64,000 nt of DNA from an uncultured Clostridia bacterium. Lineage in GTDB: Bacteria > Bacillota > Clostridia > Oscillospirales > Acutalibacteraceae. Below the pieces are notes generated by a model. It saw only the letters and a list, made by a program, of their open reading frames with translations, did not search any database and was not told the DNA's origin. Shown here in pieces: positions 17,938-25,587 of this stretch; the first letter of the stretch is position 1, and each line of letters starts with the position of its first letter. The DNA lies in the NCBI GenBank assembly GCA_904420015.1, contig CAJFTS010000008.1, positions 1 to 64,000 of the forward strand, given 5' to 3'. Position numbers and translations under genes: made by a program.

Positions 17938-19329
17938 TTACCCTCCGGCTTTTTTTACTCCCAACGCCACCGCCCGGCGCAGCTTTTCTCCATAGCCTCC
18001 CTCGTAGTAGGCGCAGCGGCAGGGATCTACCCCGAAGTAATCGCCGTCGACGCCAAATGCATGAGCCCGGCAGCCGCCTGCACATTGATTTAGATAGGGG
18101 CATTCCCGGCATTTGGAATTGTGCTTTGCCAGCGCCGCCACATTGGAGGTCACCAGATCCAAATAATCCGAATCTGTCAGAGCTTGCTGCAGCGTCATCT
18201 GCGTCAAATTGGTCTGCTTTTTCCCCCGCGCTGTCACCGAGCCGGTAAAAGCATTGCAGACGAGTATGTTTTTGTTCGGGTCCAGAAAGGTGATGGCACG
18301 AGCCTTAGGGCAAAGTACCTTGCGGTCGACGGGAAAAAGCCCGTTGTAAGGCTCGGCTAGAAACTGGGGGAACTCCCCGCCTGGATCGCAAGCGAAAAAT
18401 CCCCGGATTTTTAGGCTCATGGGGATCTCCTGGGCGATGTAATCGGTCAAAAAGGGAAGGCAGGCGTCGAAAAACTCCGGATAGGAAAGCGCATCGTTTC
18501 TGCCGCCTGACCAGCGGGGAGATTCCATGGTGCGAAAAACTTTAAAATAGGAAACGCCCAGCTTTGCCATCTGTTTTGCCGTTTCCATCAAGACGGGGAG
18601 GTTGCGCCTGTGCCAGTTGGTCTCGGTAAAGGTGGGAAACCCGTATTGATGCAGCAGTGCTAACGCATCCAACGCCGCCTGTTCGGAGCCGGGAACTCCA
18701 CGCATCCAGTCATGCCAGCCGATTCCGTCAAAGCTAACCCCGAAGCTGGGACGTACACCCCGATCTCTGAGCGCCTGTAAAAGCGGCGCGGCCACCAGCG
18801 CCCCGTTGGTGCTGACGACGGAAATTATAATTCCCTTTTCCACCAGCAAATCCACAATTTCCAAAAAATGCGGATGCAACAAGGGCTCTCCGCCGGTTAG
18901 ATAGATCTCATCAATGCCGCATTCGGCGATTTGATTTACCACATCCCGGCATTCCTTTAGGGAATATTCGGCGGTGTCTGTCTCTTCCGACGCGGCCATA
19001 AAGCAGTGCCTGCACCGATAGTTGCACCGGCCGGTGATGGCCCACTGAATGGTGCGAAAATACCGGTTCGGAAAAGAGCGGTACTGCTGGCGCGGTTTGA
19101 GCGATTCCCCTTGTCTGCAGGGGGAGATTACGCCCAGCTGCTCATATTTTTTGAGAATTTCCAAGCCTTCCTTTGTTTCAGCAATTTCCGTTTCCCCGTC
19201 GCACTGCCGCAGCAAAAGGAAATCCGCTTGTGTCAGGTTGCGCGGCTGCCGCACATCCAAATGGTAGAGCAGATAGGGAAGCCGCTGGTAGCTGCGCAGG
19301 GCATAGGAGGGAGTCAGTCGATAGTACAT
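17938..19329 (-). CDS. radical SAM/SPASM domain protein
   Basis: A 463-residue radical SAM enzyme. Residues 1-80 resemble a small winged-helix leader-binding domain (LTQADFLLLRQCDGETEI), as in PqqD-fused peptide maturases. The radical SAM cluster motif is CNYRCRHC at about 107-114, followed by LTGGEPLLHP. The C-terminal SPASM region has several cysteines (CRECPYLNQCAGGC, then DPCRC) for auxiliary 4Fe-4S clusters. Relatives modify ribosomal peptides or activate sulfatases and dehydrogenases. No precursor-peptide gene could be found within 300 bp on either side, so the substrate is unknown. The start has AAGGAG upstream. Confidence 0.87.
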   Translation of the reverse strand: MYYRLTPSYALRSYQRLPYLLYHLDVRQPRNLTQADFLLLRQCDGETEIAETKEGLEILKKYEQLGVISPCRQGESLKPRQQYRSFPNRYFRTIQWAITGRCNYRCRHCFMAASEETDTAEYSLKECRDVVNQIAECGIDEIYLTGGEPLLHPHFLEIVDLLVEKGIIISVVSTNGALVAAPLLQALRDRGVRPSFGVSFDGIGWHDWMRGVPGSEQAALDALALLHQYGFPTFTETNWHRRNLPVLMETAKQMAKLGVSYFKVFRTMESPRWSGGRNDALSYPEFFDACLPFLTDYIAQEIPMSLKIRGFFACDPGGEFPQFLAEPYNGLFPVDRKVLCPKARAITFLDPNKNILVCNAFTGSVTARGKKQTNLTQMTLQQALTDSDYLDLVTSNVAALAKHNSKCRECPYLNQCAGGCRAHAFGVDGDYFGVDPCRCAYYEGGYGEKLRRAVALGVKKAGG

Positions 19330-19452
19330 AGCCGTCTCCTTTTTCGCGGCGTTTGGGCGCCGTTTCCTTATATCGTCTAATTCGGTATACGATGCCGCAC
19401 TGAAAAACTCCCATTTTCCCGCCTCAATGTCGCTTATACCAATCGGGAATCC

Positions 19453-19481
19453 TTGACAAAACCGCCCTGGTAGGGTAAGAT
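19453..19481 (+). promoter_or_regulatory. strong promoter upstream of the structured RNA and tRNA-Arg
   Basis: TTGACA (19453-19458), a 17-bp spacer and TAAGAT (19476-19481). Transcription would start near 19488, at the beginning of the structured RNA candidate, about 135 bp before the tRNA. Confidence 0.75.
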
Positions 19482-19484
19482 TAA

Positions 19485-19610
19485 CAACGGTTGTATGCGA
19501 GCTGGAGGAAAGCCAGCTTGTGTTTTCCGATGCGTCCCCTTTGCGTTGACCGAAGGGAGAAGATGTGAGGAGAATGCAGGGGGGAGCTCCGCTTACCGGA
19601 ACGGCCGTTG
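19485..19610 (+). ncRNA. candidate structured RNA upstream of tRNA-Arg
   Basis: About 126 nt between a strong promoter and tRNA-Arg can fold into a closed multi-helix structure: P1 CAACGG (19485-19490) with CCGTTG (19605-19610); P2, an 11-bp helix (19495-19505/19513-19523, some G-U pairs) with loop AGGAAAG; P4 TTCCG (19525-19529) with CGGAA (19597-19601); and inside it P3, a 12-bp helix (19535-19546/19574-19585). I do not recognise 6S, SRP, tmRNA, RNase P, T-box or a known riboswitch signature. It may be an independent small RNA or a processed leader of the tRNA transcript. Confidence 0.45.
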
Positions 19611-19622
19611 AACCATAATTAT

Positions 19623-19699
19623 GCGCCCGTAGCTCAGTTGGATAGAGCGTCCGCCTCCTAAGCGGAAGGTCGGGGATTCGAATTCCTTCGGGCGCGCCA
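19623..19699 (+). tRNA. tRNA-Arg (anticodon CCT)
   Basis: A full 77-nt cloverleaf with CCA encoded. The acceptor stem is GCGCCCG with CGGGCGC, the discriminator base is G, the D arm is GCTCAGTTGGATAGAGC, and the anticodon stem-loop TCCGC-CTCCTAA-GCGGA gives anticodon CCT (decodes AGG). The T loop TTCGAAT is standard. Confidence 0.95.
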
Positions 19700-19703
19700 T
19701 CAG

Positions 19704-19750
19704 GCTGAGTCTGGACGCCGTTTGCGTTCGGGGCTCAGCTTTTGTTTTTT
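19704..19750 (+). terminator. terminator after tRNA-Arg
   Basis: GCTGAG (19704-19709) pairs with CTCAGC (19734-19739), with an inner GGACGC/GCGTTC helix, then TTTTGTTTTTT. Confidence 0.85.
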
Positions 19751-20145
19751 CCTTGGCTTCGTATGTAGAAGGGGCCTCTGATTTCTAGGGCCTTCCCGGT
19801 GACGGCCTGCCGCTCTCGTTTCGTTGCCCCTTAGTGGGGACTTTTGTTTTCCGCCCGTCCAAAAAGGGCGGCGGCTTTGTCGGCGCCTCTATGCGCACAC
19901 TGCAAAAGCTTTTTCTTTGCGGGTAAGCCTGTGCCGAAGCGGGAAAACCGATGAGAGGAGTGCCGCCCGGAAAATACGGCGGGATGCCTTCCGATTCCAG
20001 GGCCTTTTTGGCATAAAGGGAGGGCTGTTCCATTCTTTCTCATGGACGGCCGAGTGACCCCGGTTGACTTTGTTAAAAATATAGGGTATCGTATCCCTAA
20101 AAGGTATTTTTATTCAGTCATGAGAGGAAAAAGGGCGACGGGGCT
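19751..20145. other. gene-free spacer
   Basis: About 395 bp with no ORF that has a ribosome-binding site or recognisable product. Its only clear signal is a promoter at 20064-20092 for the next gene. Confidence 0.5.
20064..20092 (+). promoter_or_regulatory. promoter of the GIY-YIG-like gene
   Basis: TTGACT (20064-20069), 17 bp, TATCGT (20087-20092), 54 bp upstream of the ATG at 20146. Confidence 0.5.
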
Positions 20146-21200
20146 ATGCGGGATGATATGCAGTGGATCGAGAAGCTCAAGGAATTAAAGTGCTTTTATC
20201 TTAACAACAGCTTTGAGGTCTATTTTGAAAAGCAATTTATGGTGCCGTATTTTGCTTTGGATGAATGCATGCAGCAGTATCCGGAATACGGCGGGGACGC
20301 CATCTATATGGTGTTACGGGGAGATCGGTTGGAGTTGCTTGATCTTAACCTTGCCCATGACCCGCCGGTTATTGTGTATCGCAATTGCTCCACCGGCCGG
20401 GTGCATGAAATGGACAACCTTTGGTTCTTTCCCCACCCGGTTCGCAGGGATGCGCTGCATATGAAGATCGTATCCTCGACATTGCTGGAGGTGGGGATTC
20501 TCGAGCACTGGCGGCAGAAGGATCCGGCTTTGCACCAATACACCCCGGTTAAATATTCGGTTTACGATTTGGTTACCCAAAGCAACCGCCAGAAAGAAAC
20601 GGCTTCACAGCTTGACCTTTGCTATGTAGGGGCATCCAGAAATGTGTTTGAACGGTTGACGAATCACAAAACCATCTTAAAAATATACCGGCATACGGCG
20701 TCCCGGTTTCCGGATAAAGAAATTTTTGTTTGGATTTTAAAGCCGAAGGAAAAATGTTCAAAGGTACCTCAAGCGCGGATACCAGTCTGGTTTTATCCAG
20801 CTCATCTTGGCCGAAGGAAGGGCAGTTTGGACTTTGTGTGCAGACGAAAGACCTTTTGTTTCTTGCCGAAGCGATGCTAATTTATTATTTTAAGCCGGAA
20901 TTTAATGAGCAGTATGTCAATCATATGCCCAACACCACTCATGTCATCTATACAAAATTGCAGGAGGCGGGAGTAACCCATGTCCAAGTTCATTTAAATC
21001 TGTTTATGCAGACGTATCGGGAAATCCTGTCTCTGCGCTCCCAGGCCGTTGACACCGACAAAGCAAAACACCTGACGCTTTATGCCGCCGTCCAGGACTT
21101 GGCCAAACGGCCGAAGGACGATATCATCTCGGCGGATGTGCTGCCGGAGGAATTGTATCCGATTTTGATTGGGGACTCGTATCCCGAACACGGGCGATGA
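20146..21200 (+). pseudogene. GIY-YIG-like protein gene with a frameshift
   Basis: Two overlapping frames together encode about 350 residues of one protein. The first frame (20146-20880) has LDLCYVGASRNVFERLTNH near residue 160, which resembles the Y-x-G, N-x-x-R-L and H pattern of GIY-YIG nuclease folds, and then loses sense after ILKPKEK. The second frame continues sensibly from about 20750 (MFKGTSSADTSLVL ... FLAEAMLIYYFKPEFNEQY) to the stop at 21200. The switch coincides with a run of five A residues (20750-20754); one more A would restore the frame. It has its own promoter and terminator. Mutation, sequencing error or slippage are all possible. Confidence 0.65.
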
Positions 21201-21241
21201 AAAAGGCCGCCGGTAGGTTCGAACCTGCCGGCGGCCTTTTT
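21200..21241. terminator. very strong hairpin terminator
   Basis: A 21-bp nearly perfect inverted repeat (21200-21220/21221-21241, one T-G mismatch) with A5 at the left end and T5 at the right, between convergent genes; it can serve both strands. Confidence 0.9.
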
Positions 21242-21260
21242 GGTCAAAGTGTATTTTTGC

Positions 21261-21506
21261 TTACTGCGCCGAAAACTTTTGCTTAACGCTGTCAACCTTG
21301 TTTTGTTCCGCCTGTTCCGCCGGATACCAGCCCTTTGCCGCCATCTTGCCATAGATGGTATCCTGCATGCACAGGGAGTCGTTTAACGCTGTACAAAAGG
21401 CCTGATGAACGTTGTCCGAGGAGGACTCAATCGTTCCATGCAGGAACAGATCGCACACGCCCTTTTCCAGCAAAAGAATGTTTTCCATCAGATTTTTGTC
21501 GTCCAT
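21261..21506 (-). CDS. CotF-like spore coat protein
   Basis: An 81-residue alpha-helical protein, MDDKNLMENILLLEKGVCDL..., with TIESSSDNVHQAFCTALNDSLCMQDTIYGKM and an ending QNKVDSVKQKFSAQ, as in the small clostridial CotF/spore-coat family. ATG 21506 has AGGAGGAACG upstream. It lies 14 bp after a second, shorter helical gene on the same strand, forming a two-gene unit. It is presumably made in sporulating cells and assembled on the spore surface (family knowledge). Confidence 0.78.
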   Translation of the reverse strand: MDDKNLMENILLLEKGVCDLFLHGTIESSSDNVHQAFCTALNDSLCMQDTIYGKMAAKGWYPAEQAEQNKVDSVKQKFSAQ

Positions 21507-21520
21507 AGTCGTTCCTCCTC

Positions 21521-21694
21521 TTACAGCAGCGCGTAGAAATTCTGAAAAATCTGTTGGTGCTTCTGCGCCATCTGTTCTACGCAGGTTTTCAGCTCGGCGT
21601 CCTGAATCTGGTTGGCGGTTTGCATGCACTTGGTCTGAAAATATTTTTCATGGCCCAGCGCGTCCTCAATATAGAGCAGTTCCTTGGTGGTCAT
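21521..21694 (-). CDS. short coat-type helical protein, partner of the CotF-like gene
   Basis: A 57-residue helical protein, MTTKELLYIEDALGHEKYF..., with CVEQMAQKHQQIFQNFYALL at the end. It resembles the small N-terminal halves of CotF-like coat proteins, and both genes together would make a full ferritin-like helical bundle. ATG 21694 is preceded by AGGAGG 10 bp upstream. First gene of the pair, with a sigma-G-like promoter just upstream. Confidence 0.7.
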   Translation of the reverse strand: MTTKELLYIEDALGHEKYFQTKCMQTANQIQDAELKTCVEQMAQKHQQIFQNFYALL

Positions 21695-21727
21695 CGACCA
21701 TACACCTCCTGTCATGATTTCGTTTTT

Positions 21728-21756
21728 TAGTATGGTCCGTTTTTTGTAATTCATTC
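21728..21756 (-). promoter_or_regulatory. candidate sporulation (sigma-G-type) promoter
   Basis: On the minus strand GAATG (21756-21752), a 17-bp spacer and CATACTA (21734-21728) match the sigma-G consensus GHATR/CATNHTA, 34 bp before the coat-pair start. No vegetative promoter is evident there. Confidence 0.4.
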
Positions 21757-22771
21757 CATCGGCCTGGCGGTTTCTTTCCGCGCCGCACTGCCATCCAACC
21801 GGGAAAGGGGCCGCTTCATAGGCTGCGCCATGGCCTTTCGCGGCGTTATTGTTTTATCCGTCCCAAGTTACGCTTGATTTTGCAGTAGGCGGTAAACATC
21901 GCATAGAAATGAAAGCGGCTGCTTATAGGTTCCGGGCAAAAAAATACCGGCGGAAAAGAAGCCTCAGAGGGCTGCCGTTGCATCGGTGTATATAACGGTA
22001 TTTTTGCTTCCCATTCGCCGTTGAGGCGGATGGGACTGACAGCGCACTCTGTCCCAACGCCGCACTTTCTCTTCTCCATCCCGCTAAACGCCCTCTCCTT
22101 TCAGCAAACGGATAAAACGTGTGGATTGCTAAGGGGCAGGCCGTTTTTTCTAAGGCCAGTATCCCGACGGCTCCGGCCGCTGCGTGTATTATAGCCGACA
22201 CCCCAAGCCCAGGCAAGCCGCCGGGAGAAAATGAATGCAAAAAGCCGAAACGGCCGCTTTGGCCTTTTGTGTGTAGCTGCCGCTATAAAAAGAATCCTGG
22301 GAGAATGAAAGCGCCCTTTTCCCTGCAATTGCGGCAGTAGAGCGCGCATTCCAGTAAAGCAATTTATAAGATGGAGGAACCTGCCGTGCCTGCCGGTAAC
22401 AAAGGGGAGGTGCATGGGGAGGATAGGGCTCACAAAGGACCGAAACGGTAGGGACATGCCGGTTTTTGCGCTTCCCTCTTTTTCCCGCGGCAAAGACGGT
22501 GGTATAATGGAGGAGCGATACAGTAGGGACGCCGCTTTTTCGCGGCAACCCGCCCAGAAAAGCAGATGCTTTTCCTTGGAGAGTACAAGTATACCCCAAG
22601 GAAAGAACGGCTTCCCATCGCCCATAGCGAGCTTGCGCGGATTTCTTTAAAACCCGTTGTGTAATCTTTCTATGAAATGGAGAATAGACCAGCGTCCTGC
22701 TGTCAAACGCCGGCTTGCGTGGATGGGGGGGAAACGAAAGCCGATATGATGAAGAAAAGGGGGAAAAACGA
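21757..22771. other. gene-poor 1 kb stretch
   Basis: No ORF here has both a convincing start and a recognisable product. It holds a possible minus-strand small ORF (21846-22079), a possible minus-strand promoter near 22190-22225 (TTGCCT-17-TATAAT), a plus-strand TGG-TATAAT near 22503, and a long hairpin (about 22570-22605) that would lie in the leader of the chromate transporter genes. It could be a decayed region. Confidence 0.45.
21846..22079 (-). CDS. possible small ORF, unknown
   Basis: A 77-codon minus-strand ORF, MEKRKCGVGTECAVSPIRLNG..., ending YCKIKRNLGRIKQ. It contains scattered Cys and Pro (PPVFFCPEPI). A possible promoter lies about 110 bp upstream, but the nearest purine-rich site (AAGGAGAGGG) is too far from the ATG for comfort. 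I do not recognise it. Confidence 0.25.
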   Translation of the reverse strand: MEKRKCGVGTECAVSPIRLNGEWEAKIPLYTPMQRQPSEASFPPVFFCPEPISSRFHFYAMFTAYCKIKRNLGRIKQ

Positions 22772-23419
22772 TTGGTAGAAAAGAAGCAAAAGCGGCCTCA
22801 TCCGGCGGTCTCTTCGCCCGATACCGACAATGGGAGGAAAGGGACGAAACAAAAGAAGGGAAGAACGCTTTTTATTTTGTTTTTGACCTCTCTTTCTATC
22901 AGTGCCTTTACTTTTGGCGGCGGCTTTGTCATTGTAAACCTTATGAAACGAAAATATGTCGATGGGTTAAAATGGATGGATGAAAAGGAAATGCTGGATT
23001 TCACCGCCATGGCTCAGTCCGCGCCTGGGGCTATCGCGGTGAATGCAGCGGTATTGGTGGGCTGGAAGGTAGGCGGATTTGCCGGAATGCTGGTCGCGGT
23101 CTTAGGGACGATCCTTCCGCCTATGGCCCTTCTATCCCTTCTGTCCTTTTTTTACGCTGCCTTTGCAGAGCATCCTTGGGTTGCCGTCCTGTTCAAAGGG
23201 ATGCAGGCTGGTGTGGCGGCCGTCATATTGGATGTGGCCTGTAGCCTGGGGGCCGGGGTATGGAAGGAAAGAAGCGTCTGGTCTCTAGTGATTTTGCTCG
23301 CAGCCTTTGTCAGCCAGTTCTTTTTCCATGTCAATGTGATGCTCATCATCCTTGCGGCGGCCGGGGTGGGGATAGGAAAGCTGCTGGTGCTTCGCCATCG
23401 AAAGGGGGAGCGCTTGTGA
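22772..23419 (+). CDS. chromate transporter family protein (half 1)
   Basis: A 215-residue membrane protein. After a basic 35-residue cytoplasmic tail comes the ChrA half-module SLSISAFTFGGGFVIVNLMKR and then MAQSAPGAIAVNAAVLVGWKVGG, with about six membrane segments. In many Firmicutes ChrA is split into two short adjacent genes, as here; each half is homologous. Chromate or sulfate exchange is the family label, but physiological substrates are mostly unknown. TTG 22772 is chosen because GGGGG lies 8 bp upstream; the second half starts in its stop codon (GTGA). Confidence 0.85.
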   Translation: MVEKKQKRPHPAVSSPDTDNGRKGTKQKKGRTLFILFLTSLSISAFTFGGGFVIVNLMKRKYVDGLKWMDEKEMLDFTAMAQSAPGAIAVNAAVLVGWKVGGFAGMLVAVLGTILPPMALLSLLSFFYAAFAEHPWVAVLFKGMQAGVAAVILDVACSLGAGVWKERSVWSLVILLAAFVSQFFFHVNVMLIILAAAGVGIGKLLVLRHRKGERL

Positions 23420-23988
23420 TCTACCTTCAGCTGTTGGCTAGCTTTTTACAGGTAGGCCTATTCAGCATCGGCGGCGGATATGCAGCCATCCCTCTGATTC
23501 AGAGCCAGGTGGTGGAGAACTATGGCTGGCTTTCCATGGATGAGTTTACCAATCTCATCACCATTGCTGAGATGACGCCGGGCCCCATCTCCGTCAATGC
23601 GGCAACCTTTGTGGGAATCCGAATCGGAGGCATTCCGGGAGCTATTACCGCGACGGCCGCCTGCATCCTTCCAGGTTGTGTTTTCGTGTCCCTCTTAGCC
23701 CTTGTTTACCGTAAGTACCGGGGAGCGCCGGCGGTCGACCATGTGCTGGGATGCCTTCGGCCGGCTGTGGTGGCGCTGATCGCTGCGGCTGGGCTTTCCA
23801 TGCTGCATAACGCTGTCTTTGCAGAAGCATCCGTCCGCCTTTCCTCCATCCAATGGACGGGCGTCCTTTTGTTTGCAGGGGCTTTTGTAGTCCTTCGGAA
23901 GTGGAAGCGAAGCCCGATTTTGGTCATGTGCCTTTGCGGCGTAGCAAACCTTCTTTTCTATCTGGTTACGCAGTCGCCGTCTGGATAA
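23416..23988 (+). CDS. chromate transporter family protein (half 2)
   Basis: A 190-residue second ChrA half: LFSIGGGYAAIPLIQSQVV, then ITIAEMTPGPISVNAATFVG and GGIPGAITATAACILPG, with about six membrane segments. GTG 23416 overlaps the stop of the first half, so equal co-translation of a heterodimer is likely. A terminator follows immediately. Confidence 0.87.
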   Translation: MIYLQLLASFLQVGLFSIGGGYAAIPLIQSQVVENYGWLSMDEFTNLITIAEMTPGPISVNAATFVGIRIGGIPGAITATAACILPGCVFVSLLALVYRKYRGAPAVDHVLGCLRPAVVALIAAAGLSMLHNAVFAEASVRLSSIQWTGVLLFAGAFVVLRKWKRSPILVMCLCGVANLLFYLVTQSPSG

Positions 23989-23996
23989 AGTGCAAA

Positions 23997-24032
23997 GAAA
24001 AAGACGGCTATCAGAAAGCGGCCGTCTTTTTC
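23997..24032. terminator. bidirectional terminator
   Basis: GAAAAAGACGGC (23997-24008) with GCCGTCTTTTTC (24021-24032), 12 bp, between the chromate transporter and the convergent crp-like gene. Confidence 0.85.
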
Positions 24033-24037
24033 TTTTG

Positions 24038-24709
24038 CTAAGAGGAAGGGCCGGTCAGCTTAAACCGGTTTTTGTGAAATGCGATTTTTCCTTCCCTTTG
24101 CAAAAGACTCAACTGGGCCGACATGGCGCTTCTTTCCACACCGAGATAGTCGGCCAGCTCCTGACGGTTGAAGGGAATGGAGAAGGAGGCCGATCCGGTT
24201 TGCTTTGCCTGGGCCATGAGATAGGCCATCAGCTTTTCCTTGGTGGTGCGTTTGGAGGTAAATTCGATCTTCTGGTTGAGGAGAAGGTTTTTGACCGCCA
24301 AAATGGAAAGCAGGTTGCGCGTCAGACGGCCGTGCATGTCGCAGCAGGCGCCGCAGGGGGAGACAATCCGCTTGCAGTCGAGCAGCATCACTTCGCTGCC
24401 GGCGGTTGCTATAGCGCTGACCGGAAGTATCTCCACCTGTGCGCAGGCGAATACCTCCCCAAACAGCTGTGCCGGTTCAATTTGGGCAACTAAGCTGCGG
24501 TTTCCGAAATAATCCTCTTTGACGATTTGTACCTCCCCGGAAAGAAGAATACCCACCTGCCCGGCCGGTTCCCCTTCCAAAAAAATCGCCTGATTTTTTC
24601 CATATTCCTTCACCGTCCCATGCAGGCAATCGAGAACAGAGGGGAGACGGGACTCCTCAATGCCTTCGAATAAGAGGCATCTTTTTAGAATTTCTAAATA
24701 TTGTTTCAT
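24038..24709 (-). CDS. Crp/Fnr-family transcriptional regulator
   Basis: A 223-residue regulator with an N-terminal cyclic-nucleotide-binding-type beta barrel (IFLEGEPAGQVGILLSGEVQI, FGEVFACAQ) and a C-terminal winged helix (FNRQELADYLGVERSAMSAQL). Several cysteines (CKRIVSPCGACCDMHG, about 113-127) sit at the start of the dimerisation helix, which suggests redox or cluster sensing, although no N-terminal Fnr cysteine set is present. It is divergent from a ferredoxin gene and the palindrome between them is probably its operator. Confidence 0.87.
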   Translation of the reverse strand: MKQYLEILKRCLLFEGIEESRLPSVLDCLHGTVKEYGKNQAIFLEGEPAGQVGILLSGEVQIVKEDYFGNRSLVAQIEPAQLFGEVFACAQVEILPVSAIATAGSEVMLLDCKRIVSPCGACCDMHGRLTRNLLSILAVKNLLLNQKIEFTSKRTTKEKLMAYLMAQAKQTGSASFSIPFNRQELADYLGVERSAMSAQLSLLQREGKIAFHKNRFKLTGPSS

Positions 24710-24724
24710 AAAACCCTCTTTTTT

Positions 24725-24738
24725 GTTGGAATTCCAAC
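24725..24738. promoter_or_regulatory. palindromic operator between crp-like and ferredoxin genes
   Basis: A perfect 14-bp palindrome GTTGGAATTCCAAC. Its centre (24731.5) is 41.5 bp upstream of the transcription start predicted from TATAAT at 24761-24766, the standard class II position of Crp/Fnr activators. It also lies 16 bp upstream of the crp-like start codon on the other strand, so it can mediate autoregulation. Confidence 0.65.
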
Positions 24739-24760
24739 GTATTTATCCCATTTAGTATAG

Positions 24761-24766
24761 TATAAT
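24761..24766 (+). promoter_or_regulatory. -10 element of the ferredoxin gene (activator-dependent)
   Basis: A perfect TATAAT with no recognisable -35 hexamer at 16-18 bp upstream; the -35 region begins next to the palindrome at 24725-24738, as expected for an activated promoter. Confidence 0.6.
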
Positions 24767-24804
24767 GCAGGCATCAAGTAAAGAACCCGGGAGGAATGGA
24801 AACG

Positions 24805-25500
24805 ATGATTCGAAGGATTATCAAAATTGATGAGGAAAAATGCAACGGCTGCGGCGCCTGTGCCAAGGCCTGTCACGAAGGGGCAATTGGGATGGTAAAC
24901 GGCAAAGCAAGGCTGATGCGTGAGGATTACTGCGACGGGCTGGGAGACTGCCTGCCCGCCTGCCCCACCAACGCCATCTCCTTTGAAGAGCGGGAAGCAC
25001 CGGCCTACGACGAAGCGGCCGTGAAGGCCCACCAGCAGGCAAAGCGGCTGGGCGGTCAGCCCTTTGCCTGCCCAGGGAGCAGGTCGAGTACCATCCGCCG
25101 GGAAGAGGCGGCAAAAACCTACCCCGCTGCGTCTGGCAGCCGCCTGTCTCAGTGGCCGGTTCAGATCAAGCTGGCCCCGGTTCATGCCCCTTATTTTAAC
25201 GATGCGCATCTGCTGGTTGCGGCGGACTGTACCGCCTATGCGTATGCAAACTTCCATGAGGATTTTATCAGGAACAAAATCACCCTGATTGGATGTCCTA
25301 AGCTGGATGAGGGGGATTATGCGCAAAAGCTCACCCAAATCATCGCCGGCAACGACATCAAAAGCGTCACGGTGGTGCGCATGGAGGTTCCTTGCTGCGG
25401 CGGGATTGAAAACGCGGTGAAACGTGCCCTACAGGCAAGCGGGAAGGTTATCCCTTGGCAGGTGGTCACCATTTCCATCCGCGGAGAGCGTATGGAATAA
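24805..25500 (+). CDS. 4Fe-4S ferredoxin-domain protein linked to Crp
   Basis: A 231-residue iron-sulfur protein. Residues 1-60 hold one complete 4Fe-4S motif, CNGCGACAKAC (13-23), and a second, variant set (Cys43, Cys49, Cys53). Residues about 110-231 form a domain with VAADCTAYAY, LIGCPKLDEGDY and EVPCCGGIENAV, whose cysteines could bind a metal or cluster. This protein with a divergent Crp/Fnr gene is a recurring pair in anaerobic Firmicutes. Its partner is not known to me. ATG 24805 is chosen because GGGAGG lies 10 bp upstream; ATG 24796 is too close to it. Confidence 0.85.
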   Translation: MIRRIIKIDEEKCNGCGACAKACHEGAIGMVNGKARLMREDYCDGLGDCLPACPTNAISFEEREAPAYDEAAVKAHQQAKRLGGQPFACPGSRSSTIRREEAAKTYPAASGSRLSQWPVQIKLAPVHAPYFNDAHLLVAADCTAYAYANFHEDFIRNKITLIGCPKLDEGDYAQKLTQIIAGNDIKSVTVVRMEVPCCGGIENAVKRALQASGKVIPWQVVTISIRGERME

Positions 25501-25505
25501 AAGAA

Positions 25506-25540
25506 AAAACCGGGGCAGGCGACCGCCTGTTCCCGGTTTT
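25506..25540 (+). terminator. terminator after the ferredoxin gene
   Basis: AAAACCGGG (25506-25514) pairs with CCCGGTTTT (25532-25540), with an inner CAGGC/GCCTG helix, six bases after the stop. Confidence 0.85.
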
Positions 25541-25550
25541 GCTGTCGAAA

Positions 25551-25587
25551 GGATATTTTCGGCTTCAAAAAGCAGCCGAAAATATCC
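25551..25587. repeat. perfect 14-bp inverted repeat
   Basis: GGATATTTTCGGCT (25551-25564) and AGCCGAAAATATCC (25574-25587) around a 9-nt loop, without a T tract. Function unknown. The surrounding 25541-25770 has no gene. Confidence 0.5.

Noticed and set aside
19824-20057. 77-codon ORF between tRNA-Arg and the GIY-YIG-like gene
   Set aside because: No ribosome-binding site, no recognisable protein, and a promoter for the next gene lies immediately downstream.
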